Source: Phytophthora quininea
Taxonomy: Eukaryota > Oomycota > Peronosporomycetes > Peronosporales > Peronosporaceae
Reading direction: 5' to 3'
NCBI GenBank assembly: GCA_011947345.1
Contig: JAAVTG010000046.1
Location: 1-39,162 of the forward strand
DNA: 39,162 bases
Made by a program: the position numbers and the translations under genes. A model generated the notes under the pieces. That model was not told the origin of the DNA and ran no database searches. It worked only from the letters and a program-made list of their open reading frames with translations. Positions 10,211-20,813 of this stretch are shown piece by piece (position 1 is the stretch's first letter; each line of letters opens with the position of its first letter).

Positions 10211-13200
10211 CTAATCAAAAATCTGCGTGTACACGATGCTTCTCGTGTACACTCCTCCGTCCGGGTCTACGAACTCTGGATACTCAATCAATGCCTTGAA
10301 CTTGCTTCGGGACGTCACGCGAGACAACGCCCCATACAACTGGCCATGCGAAAAGTACGGGAGCCAAGTACAGCCCCAAGTTTAACACCGTCTGACCTTG
10401 GGTCGTGTTAATCGTCATGGCGAATGCTGGTTGCACGGGGAACTGCTTTCGTCGTAGCCGGAAGGGGAAATCGGAGTTGTCGTCGTCGCTCACGAACATA
10501 ATTCTCGGGATGAGTACTTCTTGGCCTGTTCGTTCTCCAGTCATAATTGTTGCTCGAATGACGTGGTCCTTCAAGCCGACGATTCGTAGACGCGTCCGTT
10601 GCACAGTCCAAGATCCGGGTTCAGATTTCTCATCATCATGATGGGATGCCCTTCTTAAGCAACAGTCTGTGAGGTGGAATCCCGTTCATGTTCACCGAGT
10701 GGAGGAACTCCTGCTCGAACAACGTTCCGTCGTCATCTTCTACCGAGTCCACCGACAAATACTCCCGCGCTGTCTCCGGAAGTCGAGCTGCGACTGCCTC
10801 GTTGATTCTCCGTACCGTCTCGTTCGTAGTCGTCAAAATCGTCCGACTGGCAAAATAATCATCCGTCTCAACCTCCGGATTGGCAACGTCGGCATACATT
10901 GCGTCAATGATGCGGGTCATACCCTTGGTATTGCCCCTGGAGCTATTTCCTCGTCCTCGTCGTCTTCTACAGGAGGATTCAGGATCAGCATATCAGCAGG
11001 AATCTTGATGTAGTCATTGCCAAGATCCGCACGTTTTCCGTGCCGACCCTCTCCAACGGCAAGCAAAAATCAGAGAGAGACAGGATATCCTCGTCGCTTT
11101 CTTCTGTCCCCTCGCTCCCAATGCGCATGTTCTGTGTTAACCGAACCTGCAAAAGTGTCTCCACAGAGGCGATTCCTTTATACATGCATTGATCGTTTCT
11201 GCAGGCGTGCCTCTCTTCACGACAGGAAGGATCTGGCGGAAATCTCCTGAGAGGACAAAAACCTTTCCGCCGAAAGGCTCCCTGGGGTTATCCATAATGT
11301 CCCGTAGCGTTCGGTCGACAGCCTCAAACGTGTGGCGATGCGTCATCGGAGCTTCATCCCAAATGACCAAACTGGTCTGCTGGATAAGCTTGCGCAGGTG
11401 CGACTGTTTGAAAATCGAACACGTAGAATCCTTGTCCAGTTTCAGCGGAATTTTGAAAGTAGAATGCGCCGTACGCCCGCCCATGAGAAGCAGAGACGCA
11501 ATTTCACTGGATGCAACAGCAAGTGCAATCTTCCCATCCAGACGCACCCTGGCCAAAATGTGTCGAAGTAGCGTAGACTTTCCCGTCCCACCAGGCCCAT
11601 CAACAAAGAAAAGCTTTTGTGAAATTTCCCGCGTGGATGACCTGCCCCCGTCGTTACGCGAAGCGCTGGTCGTCGATACCTCATGTCCTGACTCGGCTTC
11701 GACGGCTTGTACGATCTGGTCGAATACGGCTTTCTGCCCTTCGTTGAGTTTGGCCTCGTCGCGAACAATAGCCTCCAATGTCCTTGCGCTGTAGCCTTTC
11801 TCGCGGCGTATGAGATTGTTGTCGAGAAGAGACTCTCGAACCAAACTCGGGAAGTCACTTAACTGCGGAAGGTCAAAATCGGTCACAGCATACCCACTCA
11901 CCTTTAGCAAATCGTTCACGCTTTTTAGCGTCTCAAACGACACCACAGTCTCCCGTGTAGACTCGGGGAGATCCCGGTGCTTATGCGCTATATCCCGATT
12001 CAATTCCTCATAGAATTGGTCCCACAACCCACGGACGTCGCTTGGCATCGAGTACACTAACAGTGTACTGAAGAGCTGTCGAAGTTGGTATGGCATCTGA
12101 AAACTTGCAGCCTCTGTCATGCATGCAACCCACCTTGTTCGTTGTCAAGATATCCCAATTGTAACGCTGCATCCCTAAACGTGGGACATACGACGCCGTT
12201 AACTGTCCGTAAACTCTCGAACGATGTAGGTCCTCTTCGATTACAGAGCAGTATTCGGAGGAAAAACTTCTCGCCATCCCGGGGGACACATGAACCAATC
12301 TTCCGAGTGCCGCTCTATACTGCTTACGCCGAACCCACTGCTTCTCTTTCCAAACGAACTCCTTGGGGATGTCTTTGTACAGCATCGTCTTCGCGATCTG
12401 GTTCTCTGGGGCGTCGCTCTGACATAATTCAAAAACCTCGTGAGGTGCGTGTGCGCGCTGCTTTCCAGAATCGCGGTGGGATCTTCCCTTACGTCGAAAT
12501 GAATCATATGCTCTCTCTCCAAATGTACGGTAAGTTGCACGACAGAGTGAGTTTTCCCTTGAACCGCGTAATTCAGAAGCCGGATGCACGCCTCCACAGG
12601 GAAATATACCGAGCATCTAAATATCGCAGGATTTCGTTTGGCTCCTCGCTCAGGCGTTGCTCAGACGGACGACCATTGCCCGAATCGACGACGACGATTG
12701 TCATGACGGTCCTATCTAATCCCTTGTACACGTACTTGTAAATATACTTGACCGCGGTGATTCCAGTACAAACCTCTACGTTGATGTGGCAATCGTACTT
12801 CTGAGAGAAGTACGGGTTATAGGGGACCACCCACTTGTTTGCGGTGGCATTATCATACTTCCGCCCTTTGAACTTTAGAACTCCCGCACTCCGCTCGCGG
12901 CGTTTATACTCTGGATATCCATTCACATCCGCCTGAGTCGCCGTATTCAACTTTTTCGGAAAACCTTTGGAGCACTTCCCGTCTTTCATGCAAGCACAAT
13001 TGGGATTCGCGGCGCCACACGGACCGTGCATCATACACGTCATCACGGTCTTGTAAAGATCAGGGTTGGTCGTCTCGTCGGGTATTTCGGCGGACACCAT
13101 CGCATCAATCACTTCTCGGCTTCGCGGCTTATTATGATCATCCAGAATAATCAATATGTGTGCATGCGGCAGACCTCGCTTCTGAAACTCCACAACGTAA

Positions 13201-15796
13201 ATCCGAGCACGAACACGGCCCAACACACCGGCGTCCAAATCTGCAAGTAATTCCCGCAATTTCTGGTTCCAGACACGCGCAACGATATCGGGACGGTCCT
13301 GTGCGGTCTGTCCTTCCGACAGCTCACTTGTAATTTCACTCCACTCTGGGTTGCAAGTCATCGTCATGAAAATATCTGGCTTTCCATACTCGGCCACAAT
13401 TGTCATAGAGTCCTTGTAGCATTTGTACATGTATCGGGGGCTACCAGTATAGGTCGCTGGTAGAATCCGCCGCAAGCCGTACTGGTTCAGGAAATTTTTT
13501 GCTGACGGCCCCCAGAACCCGCGTGGCTCTCCTCATCACGCATCTCAACCTCACTCTCGTTGATGTAGGCGTCTTCCACACCTCTGTACAGGTCCGCGCG
13601 GATCTCTTTCTGGTTATTCGCAACCCACCTTAAACTATCCTGCTCCACTTTAGCTCGTTGATCCACACACCATTGCTGAAAAAGCCGACCACCGAGATGT
13701 AGCACTGATCCATCACCCGGCTTAGGGAACAAACGAAAAGCCGTGAACTCTCGAAGAGACATCTTGGGCTCCTCCCGACGTGTCTGGCCGTTTGCATAGG
13801 TATCGGTGAAAGACCATCCTAACTCTCCGCTTGGAAAAAGCAACGGGTACTGGAGTGGGTCGTACATCGGGTTCGTCTCGAACAAACGGAGGAGACGCCG
13901 CTGCTTCGTGTAGATGATAAGGTCTCTGTGTTTGTCGAGGTTTCCGTCCTCCACCAGTGTCGCCCCAACCTCAGACACGGTTGGTAAATTTGTTGTGCCA
14001 GGTCGCCTGCGATCCGCGTACAGGTTAAACTGGAGATCCACGATCTCTTTCCCGTCCGCTACCTCTTTCCGAAGGAGTTCTCCAAAATTCAAGAACTGCT
14101 GCCCGAAAGGATTAACTGTTGCCATCATGTGCTCGAGGGTTCCCAGTTTTCCCGGTCCAAGTGAGCAAAAATGGCTTCGCGACGCGCTGCCCGTTTATGC
14201 ATATCCGGATCTACGATGTAAATCTGTGCGAACTTCGCAGGTGCTGGTTGGATTGTGTCGAAGTAGTCGATCGACGGGAGTAGAGAACCGAGATAGTGAC
14301 CCATGGCACCTTGGATCCTGTACGTATAAACACCGCGCTGCCCCTGCACCGAAGTATCCTCTCTCACGCGTTGAATGGCGGAGCTATCACTTCTAGACGC
14401 CCCGACGGACGTGAAAGCAAACACTTGATTGTACGCACGGATGTGTTCTCTGAACTCCTGCTCTCGATAAAAGCCGTGGAGGTAATTGGGAGCTGCTTTC
14501 AATCCCGGTAGCTGTACCTTTCCCTTCAGACAACATGAGAAAGCAGATTCACCCGGCCATTTCCAGGCCCCACACCAAGCACACTGTATCTGATCAGGAA
14601 GCTTGTGCCGACCGTCTTCAACATTTTTCCCAGACACTTTGGACTTGCAGAAGCTCTCGTGGTTACAGAGTGCGTGACCTCGTCGAGGGCAACGGTTTCT
14701 AACCCGCCTGTTCTCGTTTTCGGCCTCGCGTCGCTCCGCACGCTGTACCTCCGTTTGGGCGCCATGCCTCTGTCGACGCCGCAATGTATCACGTTCCAGA
14801 GCTGCCTCCCGTTCGTGGTTTCCTTGGAGTATACGCCGAACTTCGTGATCGATGCGATTACGTTCACGTTCCGCCTCACGCTCGGCTTCTGGCAGGAGCG
14901 ATCGTCGAGCTTCTTGGCTTGCTCGCGCTTCCTCCTGGCGACTTGTACGTTCTTCTTCAGTCTCGTCATAGCGTCTAGCCTCCTGGTAGGAGCGATCGCG
15001 CTCTCGCTCGCTTTCCTTCTCTTCCTGTGATTGATTACCACGATGACGCTGTTGGTACATACGACCTCGTTCCCGCTCGCGGTCTCTCTCGTCTTGGCAT
15101 TGATTCTCGCGACGATTGACCTGGTACGTTCGATCCCGGTCTCGTTCTCTCTCTCTTTTCTTGTGACTGACCTTCTCGACGGCTGCCACGATAGACGCGA
15201 TCACACTCTCGAATTTCCTCCCGCGCCTCCTCGGTTCGATTAGCACGGCGAGCTTCTTGGTACAATCTGTCGTGTTCTCTCCTGGCCTGAACCTGGTCTT
15301 CTTTCTTCCTGGCTCGTCGAATCCGCTGCAGCTCTCGATTTCGCGTCCGAGTACGTTCTTTCTGAGATGCGGTCATGTTGGCTCTCCGTTTCCGCGCGTT
15401 TTCGGCTTTCTTCGCACGGATCCTCTCCGCTTCGTCTGGTTCAGGTATTACCGCACTTGGTGCAGGAGTTGCCACCGTCACGGGGGCAATTTCTCCCACA
15501 GACTCGGCGTAACGTCGTTGATGTTCTGCTGGGTCATCTTCCTCCTGTTTACCTTCTTGATCGCCATTTATGTCGACAGCTGGTGCTTGGACCTCCCGAG
15601 TTGTGATGTGGTCCGCGTTCAACGTTAACGCTTCCATAGCCTTGTTAAGATTACATCGCCTGCTACTTCGTCTTCGTTGGCGCTTCCGCTTGTCCGCACG
15701 ATCCTCAGGTCCGCATGGAGTCGCGTTAACACGTTCGTTCTCCCGCAACTCTTTCTCTATGTCCTCGCGCGTCCGCTTGCGCTTGGGTCGCGCCAT
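10211..15796 (-). pseudogene. Helitron Rep-helicase (frameshifted)
   Basis: The frame starts at ATG 15796 (MARPKRKRTRED) and ends near 10211. Order along the protein: a basic N-terminus; an Arg/Glu repeat array (about 15290-14810); a Helitron zinc-finger region (CAWCGAWKWPGE then CC, about 14580-14520); the HUH replication initiator with GLPHAHILII (about 13150-13175) and the tyrosine-bearing KYIYKYVYKG; and a Pif1-type SF1 helicase with Walker A DGPGGTGKST (11574-11604), IWDEAPM, GDFRQILPV and the late motif AFAMTINTTQGQT. The family nicks and unwinds one strand for rolling-circle transposition. The reading frame changes at least ten times (for example near 15200, 14125, 13490, 12600, 12430, 12285, 11155, 11080, 10925, 10645 and 10600). 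Most changes equal one missing base, so the copy is inactive as written. Errors in the sequence could account for part of this. Confidence 0.85.
14810..15290 (-). repeat. Arg/Glu-rich repeat array in the Helitron Rep N-terminus
   Basis: Five to six degenerate units of about 25-30 residues follow the pattern RxRDRxYQxxRRxxxxxEE. Examples are EHDRLYQEARR, RDRTYQVNRRE, RGRMYQQRHRG and RDRSYQEARRY. One frame change lies inside the array near 15200. The units predict long charged helices. Confidence 0.7.
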
Positions 15797-16424
15797 GGCG
15801 TCCTGTGGACACGAAACAGAGTCACACAGCGCGTTAGACATTACGTCTAAGTACGTCCACATTTTTATATGCAGGTTGAAGTCTTGATCTCGGATCTTGG
15901 GTCTTTTGCGTCGTTTTTGTTGAGTGTGTTTGCATCTGCGTACTGCCTGGCGTGCCAGCTCCTTCGTAATAAGCCGCAAACATATCCGCCTACAACATAC
16001 CCAAAAATGGGTACGGAGTGGTTTTTGCTGCACCATAAATGGCACCGTCGGCAAGTCCAGGTTTGAGCACCCGGGCAGTACTGAGAGTCTTCGTGCGATA
16101 TCCGTTGCACATCGCTTTTCAGCGGAAGCTCGACATCAACAGGTCGAAAGCTTCGGGTAAATTTGGCCAATAGGCAGGCGCCATAGTTTGCTCTCACTCA
16201 GAGTGGGTGGTGGGCCGCAGCCCCTTAGCACGACACCCCCAGCGCAAGCGCTGGGCCATATACTTCACCCTAACTTCCTCCCAGGAGTCTAGGACTATCT
16301 GTGCGTAGTGGCTTCGTCTCCACTTAAGTCTAACATGCATACATACAACGCACCTTTCCGCTAGACAGCCCGCGCGCGAGCTTCTTCTTTTGAATTTGGG
16401 GGCGAACGTCCCAGTAAAGTACGA
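15797..16424. other. Helitron 5' flank / leader, no gene
   Basis: No coding region is supported here. It should contain the promoter and 5' terminus of the minus-strand Helitron. The only clear structure is the inverted repeat at 16238-16255. Confidence 0.45.
16238..16255. repeat. Short perfect inverted repeat
   Basis: The arms CCCAGCGC and GCGCTGGG flank a 2-nt spacer (AA). It lies about 440 bp upstream of the Helitron Rep start and could belong to the Helitron's 5' terminal region. Confidence 0.6.
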
Positions 16425-16636
16425 ATTGGTGTGGTCCACCTTCTCGGGCCGCCTTCGCTCCGCTCGGCAGCCAATGGCAGCGCCGGATCTTGTCCGTCGC
16501 CGAGTTTCGATGGACAAGATCCGGCGCTGCCATTGGCTGCCGAGCGCCAGCGACGGCGGCGCCTATTCGCCAAAGAGTTTCGGCCAATCGCTGCCGAGCG
16601 GAGCGAAGGCGGCCCGAGAAAGTGGGCCACACCAAT
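16425..16636. mobile_element. 212-bp foldback (MITE-like) element
   Basis: Outer inverted repeats of 46 bp (16425-16470 and 16591-16636) begin ATTGGTGTGG and differ at only two positions. An inner perfect inverted repeat of 35 bp (16461-16495 and 16512-16546) flanks a 16-nt loop. The inner arm shares its outermost 10 bp (CGCTCGGCAG) with the outer arm. There is no coding capacity and no convincing target-site duplication. A degenerate copy of the terminal motif (GGTGGTCCACACCAA) follows at about 16642-16656, suggesting nesting or a terminal duplication. Confidence 0.75.
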
Positions 16637-16756
16637 AGTAGGGTGGTCCACACCAAACGTACTTAATGAAGACGTCGACAGTAGTCCCCCACACATAGTC
16701 CACACAAAACCAAAACCAAACACGATGGAGCGTGGGAACGTTACCTGTGCTCGCTT
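16637..16756. other. Spacer between foldback element and inverted Helitron copy
   Basis: These 120 bp hold a stray copy of the foldback terminal motif and an AC-rich stretch near 16690-16725. No gene is seen. Confidence 0.4.
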
Positions 16757-18960
16757 GCGAAGACGATGCTGTACAAGGACATCCCCAAGGAGTTCGTTTG
16801 GAAAGAGAAGCAGTGGGTTCGGCGTAAGCAGTATAGAGCGGCACTCGGAAGATTGGTTCATGTGTCCCCCGGGATGGCGAGAAGTTTTCCTCCGAATACT
16901 GCTCTGTAATCGAAGAGGACCTACATCGTTCGAGAGTTTACGGACAGTTAACGGCGTCGTATGTCCCACGTTTAGAGACATAGCGTTACAATTGGGATAC
17001 CTGGACAACGAGCAAGGTGGGTTGCATGCATGACAGAGGCTGCAAGTTTTCAGATGCCATACCAACTTCGACAGCTCTTCAGTACACTGTTAGTGTACTC
17101 GATGCAAAGATGTCCGTGGGTTGTGGGACCAATTTTATGAGGAATTGAATCGGGATATAGCGCATAAGCACCGGAACCTCCCCGAGTCTACACGGGAGAT
17201 TGTGGTGTCGTTTGAGACGCTAAAAAGCGTGAACGATTTGCTAAAGGTGAGTGGGTATGCTGTGACCGATTTTGACCTTCCGCAGTTAAGTGACTTCCCG
17301 AGTTTGGTTCGAGAGTCTCTTCTCGACAACAATCTCATACGCCGCGAGAAAGGCTACAGCGCAAGGACATTGGAGGCTATTGTTCGCGACGAGGCCAAAC
17401 TCAACGAAGGGCAGAAAGCCGTATTCGACCAGATCGTACAAGCCGTCGAAGCCGTGTCAGGACATGAGGTATCGACGGCCAGCGCTTCGCGTAACGACGG
17501 GGGCAGGTCATCCACGCGGGAAGTTTCACAAAAGCTTTTCTTTGTTGATGGGCCTGGTGGGACGGGAAAGTCTACGCTACTTCGACACATTTGGCCAGGG
17601 TGCGTCTGGATGGGAAGATTGCACTTGCTGTTGCGTCCAGTGGAATTGCGTCTCTGCTTCTCATGGGCGGGCGTACGGCGCATTCTACTTTCAAAATTCC
17701 GCTGAAACTGGACAAGGACTCTACGTGTTCGATTTTCAAACAGTCGCACCTGCGCAAGCTTATCCAGCAGACCAGTTTGGTCATTTGGGATGAAGCTCCG
17801 ATGATGCATCGCCACGCGTTTGAAGCTGTCGACCGAACGCTACGGGACATTATGGATAACCCCAGGGAGCCTTTCGGCGGAAAGGTTTTTGTCCTCTCAG
17901 GAGATTTCCGCCAGATCCTTCCTGTCGTGAAGAGAGGCACGCCTGCAGAAACGATCAATACATGTATAAAGGAATCGCCTCTGTGGAGACACTTTTTGCA
18001 GGTTCGGTTAACACAGAACATGCGCATTGGGAGCGAGGGGACAGGAGAAAGCGACGAGGATATCCTGTCTCTCTGCTTTTGCTTGCCGTTGGAGAGGGTC
18101 GGCACGAAAAACGTGCTGATCTTGGCAATGACTACATCAAGATTCCTGCTGATATGCTGATCCCGAATCCTCCTGTAGAAGACGACGAGGACAAGGAAAT
18201 AGCTCCAGGGGCAATACCAAGGGTATGACCCGCATCATTGACGCAATGTATGCCGACGTTGCCAATCCGGAGGTTGAGACGGATGATTATTTTGCCAGTC
18301 GGACGATTTTGACGACTACGAACGAGACGGTACGGAGAATCAACGAGGCAGTCGCAGCTCGACTTCCGGAGACAGCGCGGGAGTATTTGTCGGTGGACTC
18401 GGTAGAAGATGACGACGGAACGTTGTTCGAGCAGGAGTTCCTCCACTCGGTGAACATGAACGGGATTCCACCTCACAGACTGTTGCTTAAGAAGGGCATC
18501 CCATCATGATGATGAGAAATCTGAACCCGGATCTTGGACTGTGCAACGGGACGCGTCTACGAATCGTCGGCTTGAAGGACCACGTCATTCGAGCAACAAT
18601 TATGACTGGAGAACGAACAGGCCAAGAAGTACTCATCCCGAGAATTATGTTCGTGAGCGACGACGACAACTCCGATTTCCCCTTCCGGCTACGACGAAAG
18701 CAGTTCCCCGTGCAACCAGCATTCGCCATGACGATTAACACGACCCAAGGTCAGACGGTGTTAAACTTGGGGCTGTACTTGGCTCCCCGTACTTTTCGCA
18801 TGGCCAGTTGTATGGGGCGTTGTCTCGCGTGACGTCCCGAAGCAAGTTCAAGGCATTGATTGAGTATCCAGAGTTCGTAGACCCGGACGGAGGAGTGTAC
18901 ACGAGAAGCATCGTGTACACGCAGATTTTGATTAGGAGTCGAGGTCCATTGCTAGGCTAG
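16757..18960 (+). pseudogene. Helitron helicase fragment (truncated, frameshifted)
   Basis: The fragment begins inside the region after the HUH domain (AKTMLYKDIPKEFVWK) and runs through Walker A GPGGTGKST (about 17546-17572), IWDEAPMMH, GDFRQILPV, and AFAMTINTTQGQT. The likely end is a TAG at 18958-18960. Frame changes include ones shared with the left copy (before LPSQLR-like MPYQLRQL near 17030; near 18225; and at ATCCCATCATG near 18503). It also has private ones, such as a lost T in ACATTTGG near 17590. It keeps an uninterrupted frame at two places where the left copy is broken (CACTTTTTGCAGG near 17995 and CAACGGGACG near 18547). Confidence 0.85.
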
Positions 18961-19162
18961 ATGTAGTAGCTTGCCACTGCGAACTAGAACCTAGCTTTAT
19001 GTTGGACAAATGGCACTTGGCACTTTTCATGTGTTTATAAAGCATTTTATACGCCTGTATGTTTTAGATTGCACTACTTAGTAGTTCGTGTAAAAGCTAA
19101 ATCATCCCGCCGGAGCGAAGCGGAGGCGGGCGGTCCACACAGCTGCATCGAACCATAACCCA

Positions 19163-19179
19163 CCGCCGCGTAGCGGCGG
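19163..19179 (+). repeat. Helitron 3' terminal hairpin, right copy
   Basis: Perfect stem CCGCCGC/GCGGCGG with loop GTA, located 11 nt before the terminal CTAG at 19187-19190. Confidence 0.88.
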
Positions 19180-19190
19180 CGCTCGGCTAG

Positions 19191-20813
19191 TCAAGAATCA
19201 GCGCATAAGCGGTTCGAATAATCGTGGGGTAATGACTCAATTGGCTTTGTCTGCTACAGGTGAATGATCGCGGACATCCAGCATTCTCCAATTGTGAAGC
19301 TCGAAAAAGGTGGTGTCGCCGCAGCTCTAACCACACGGACATCCAGCAGTGGCGTGCCCCATTGAAAAGAATCGCTCTCTGTCGCGTGGGTGAGCGCAAC
19401 GTTTATCAACGTACTTCAGCTTTGGTGCTCGGGCTCTTGTCATTTTGCTTCAACCTCGATGGCTCTGTCAGATCACAGAGCAATCTTCACATCCATACGT
19501 GTTAGCGCGAAGATCAAAGGCCAGACGTTTTCTCGGGGTCGTTGCGTTCATCGTCCTCGTGCGGTCGTTCGTTGTGAAAGCCTCGGAGGTTGGCTACAGG
19601 TAGCTTCATGAATCATGACTGTCGGCTATCCCCAGAGCAAGTTCGATGGGGAATCGCCACCACCACCAAGAACTTCTTTCGCGAAAGAAGTAGCAGGCGC
19701 CATTGACACGAAGCGATCACGCCTGTTTGGTGATTATCCTGGTGCGACTCGACCGCTCCGACGTCCAACGATGGACCACCTGCATCGCGAGATCGTGAAC
19801 GTGTAGCAGCAGCAGGTGGTTTGCTCTCAATGAACGGTATCCGCTGGCTGGGCGACGCCTGTCCTGGCAGTAAGAACCGGAGCAGGTGAGCAACAAAACT
19901 GTTCGACGCGCTTCAAGCAAAGGAAGCGCCTCTGGTGTCACGCCCCGAGCGATGTCGCTCGTCTGGGCGCTGTCGCCGAGCTTCGGGTCGAGCACGTCGT
20001 TGAGGCCGATGGATGATTCCCAACACGGACGCTTGGCTTGCATTGCAGCGGTCGTCTGCAGCCAGTGGCGACTCGAGTTGATCTTTGTGCACTGGCTATC
20101 TGCAGTGGTAATCTTGGTCGCAGCATGACACATGCGTCGCCGGTTCAGAAACTTCATGCCAAAGCAGCTCGAGCTGGACAGCGTCCGGGGTCCTTCCCTT
20201 CGTCCGCGGCAGTGAGGCAGTGAGGCGTAGCTTGGTCCGTGGTCGAGGCTCGGTGCCTTCCGATGCAGAGCTCCATGGCACGGTGGTCGTCGGCACAGTC
20301 GGACTGACTACTGTTGCCAACTTGGCACGCCCCGGAGGTCGGACTGCTGTTCTTGAAGTGGGATCTTAGTCGTCGACGATCGGTATTTCGCGCCGCAGAG
20401 CAAGCGGCTTGCAAAGCTCTGGCAGCTCTTCCTCGGGGCTGTACTGCCATCGCAGGAATAGTCCCAGGCGTCGCTTGTGGCGTGGCGTGGTGGCGCCCGA
20501 CGCGTTCATGAAGCTCGTCGGAGGGGACGGCGTGACAACACGCAGCGTTTAACAGAGGACCATTAGATCAGCAGACAGGGCCGCGGTCGTCTCACGAGCG
20601 TTGAAAGAGGACAGGCGTAGGTCTCGCTTAGCGTGAGGCCAGCAATGGAGCCCGGGCTTGCTGGGAATCAAGCCAGGCCTGACCGCAATCGAAAGCGCGT
20701 GGCGATGCTTGTCACTTCCGGATTGAGCCTCGGCAGCGCAGGTCTCCGCAACGACGTCCTCGGCTGGTCCGGAGTGGATACGTTCCCTTGCAGCTTGTTG
20801 AGACCGCTCCAAG
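19191..20813. other. 1.6-kb stretch without a supported gene
   Basis: This GC-rich stretch holds many short open frames on both strands, none with a recognisable domain or consistent coding character. The longest minus-strand frame (20157-19717) matches nothing I recognise. Its right end should include the promoter and 5' UTR of the MICAL gene. A perfect 20-bp palindrome lies at 19672-19691. Degenerate transposon sequence is possible. Confidence 0.5.
19672..19691. repeat. Perfect 20-bp palindrome
   Basis: ACTTCTTTCGCGAAAGAAGT reads identically on both strands with no spacer. It lies about 1.1 kb upstream of the MICAL start. A dyad binding site is possible; nothing else supports a function. 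Confidence 0.6.

Larger units (their letters stand above)
9963..16424 (-). mobile_element. Helitron, minus-strand copy (5' limit uncertain)
   Basis: This is a rolling-circle DNA transposon read right to left. It contains a Rep-helicase reading region (15796-10211) and a 3' end with the diagnostic GC hairpin (9974-9990). After 11 more nucleotides it ends in CTTG followed by T, a one-base departure from the usual CTRR and from CTAG in the sister copy. Helitrons insert between A and T without a target duplication, and the flanking T fits that. The 5' TC terminus was not found with confidence. It must lie upstream of 15796, probably between about 16150 and the foldback element at 16425. The right boundary given here is therefore an outer limit. 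Confidence 0.8.
16757..19190 (+). mobile_element. 5'-truncated Helitron copy, inverted relative to the first
   Basis: From GCGAAGACG at 16757 this segment repeats, in opposite orientation, the left Helitron from 12394 down to 9963 (2434 versus 2432 bp). Differences by eye are few, mostly single substitutions and homopolymer length changes. It ends with a 7-bp GC hairpin (19163-19179), 11 nt and CTAG, followed by T: a canonical Helitron 3' end. The first half of the element (Rep, HUH and zinc finger) is absent, so it is non-autonomous. Confidence 0.88.

Noticed and set aside
16420..16645. Target-site duplication AGTA flanking the foldback element.
   Set aside because: The left copy is separated from the repeat by CGA while the right one abuts it, so the match is probably chance.
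16361..17065. Minus-strand 234-codon open frame spanning the foldback element and the right Helitron.
   Set aside because: It is antisense to the helicase fragment and crosses unrelated elements; its C-terminal half is the foldback repeat.
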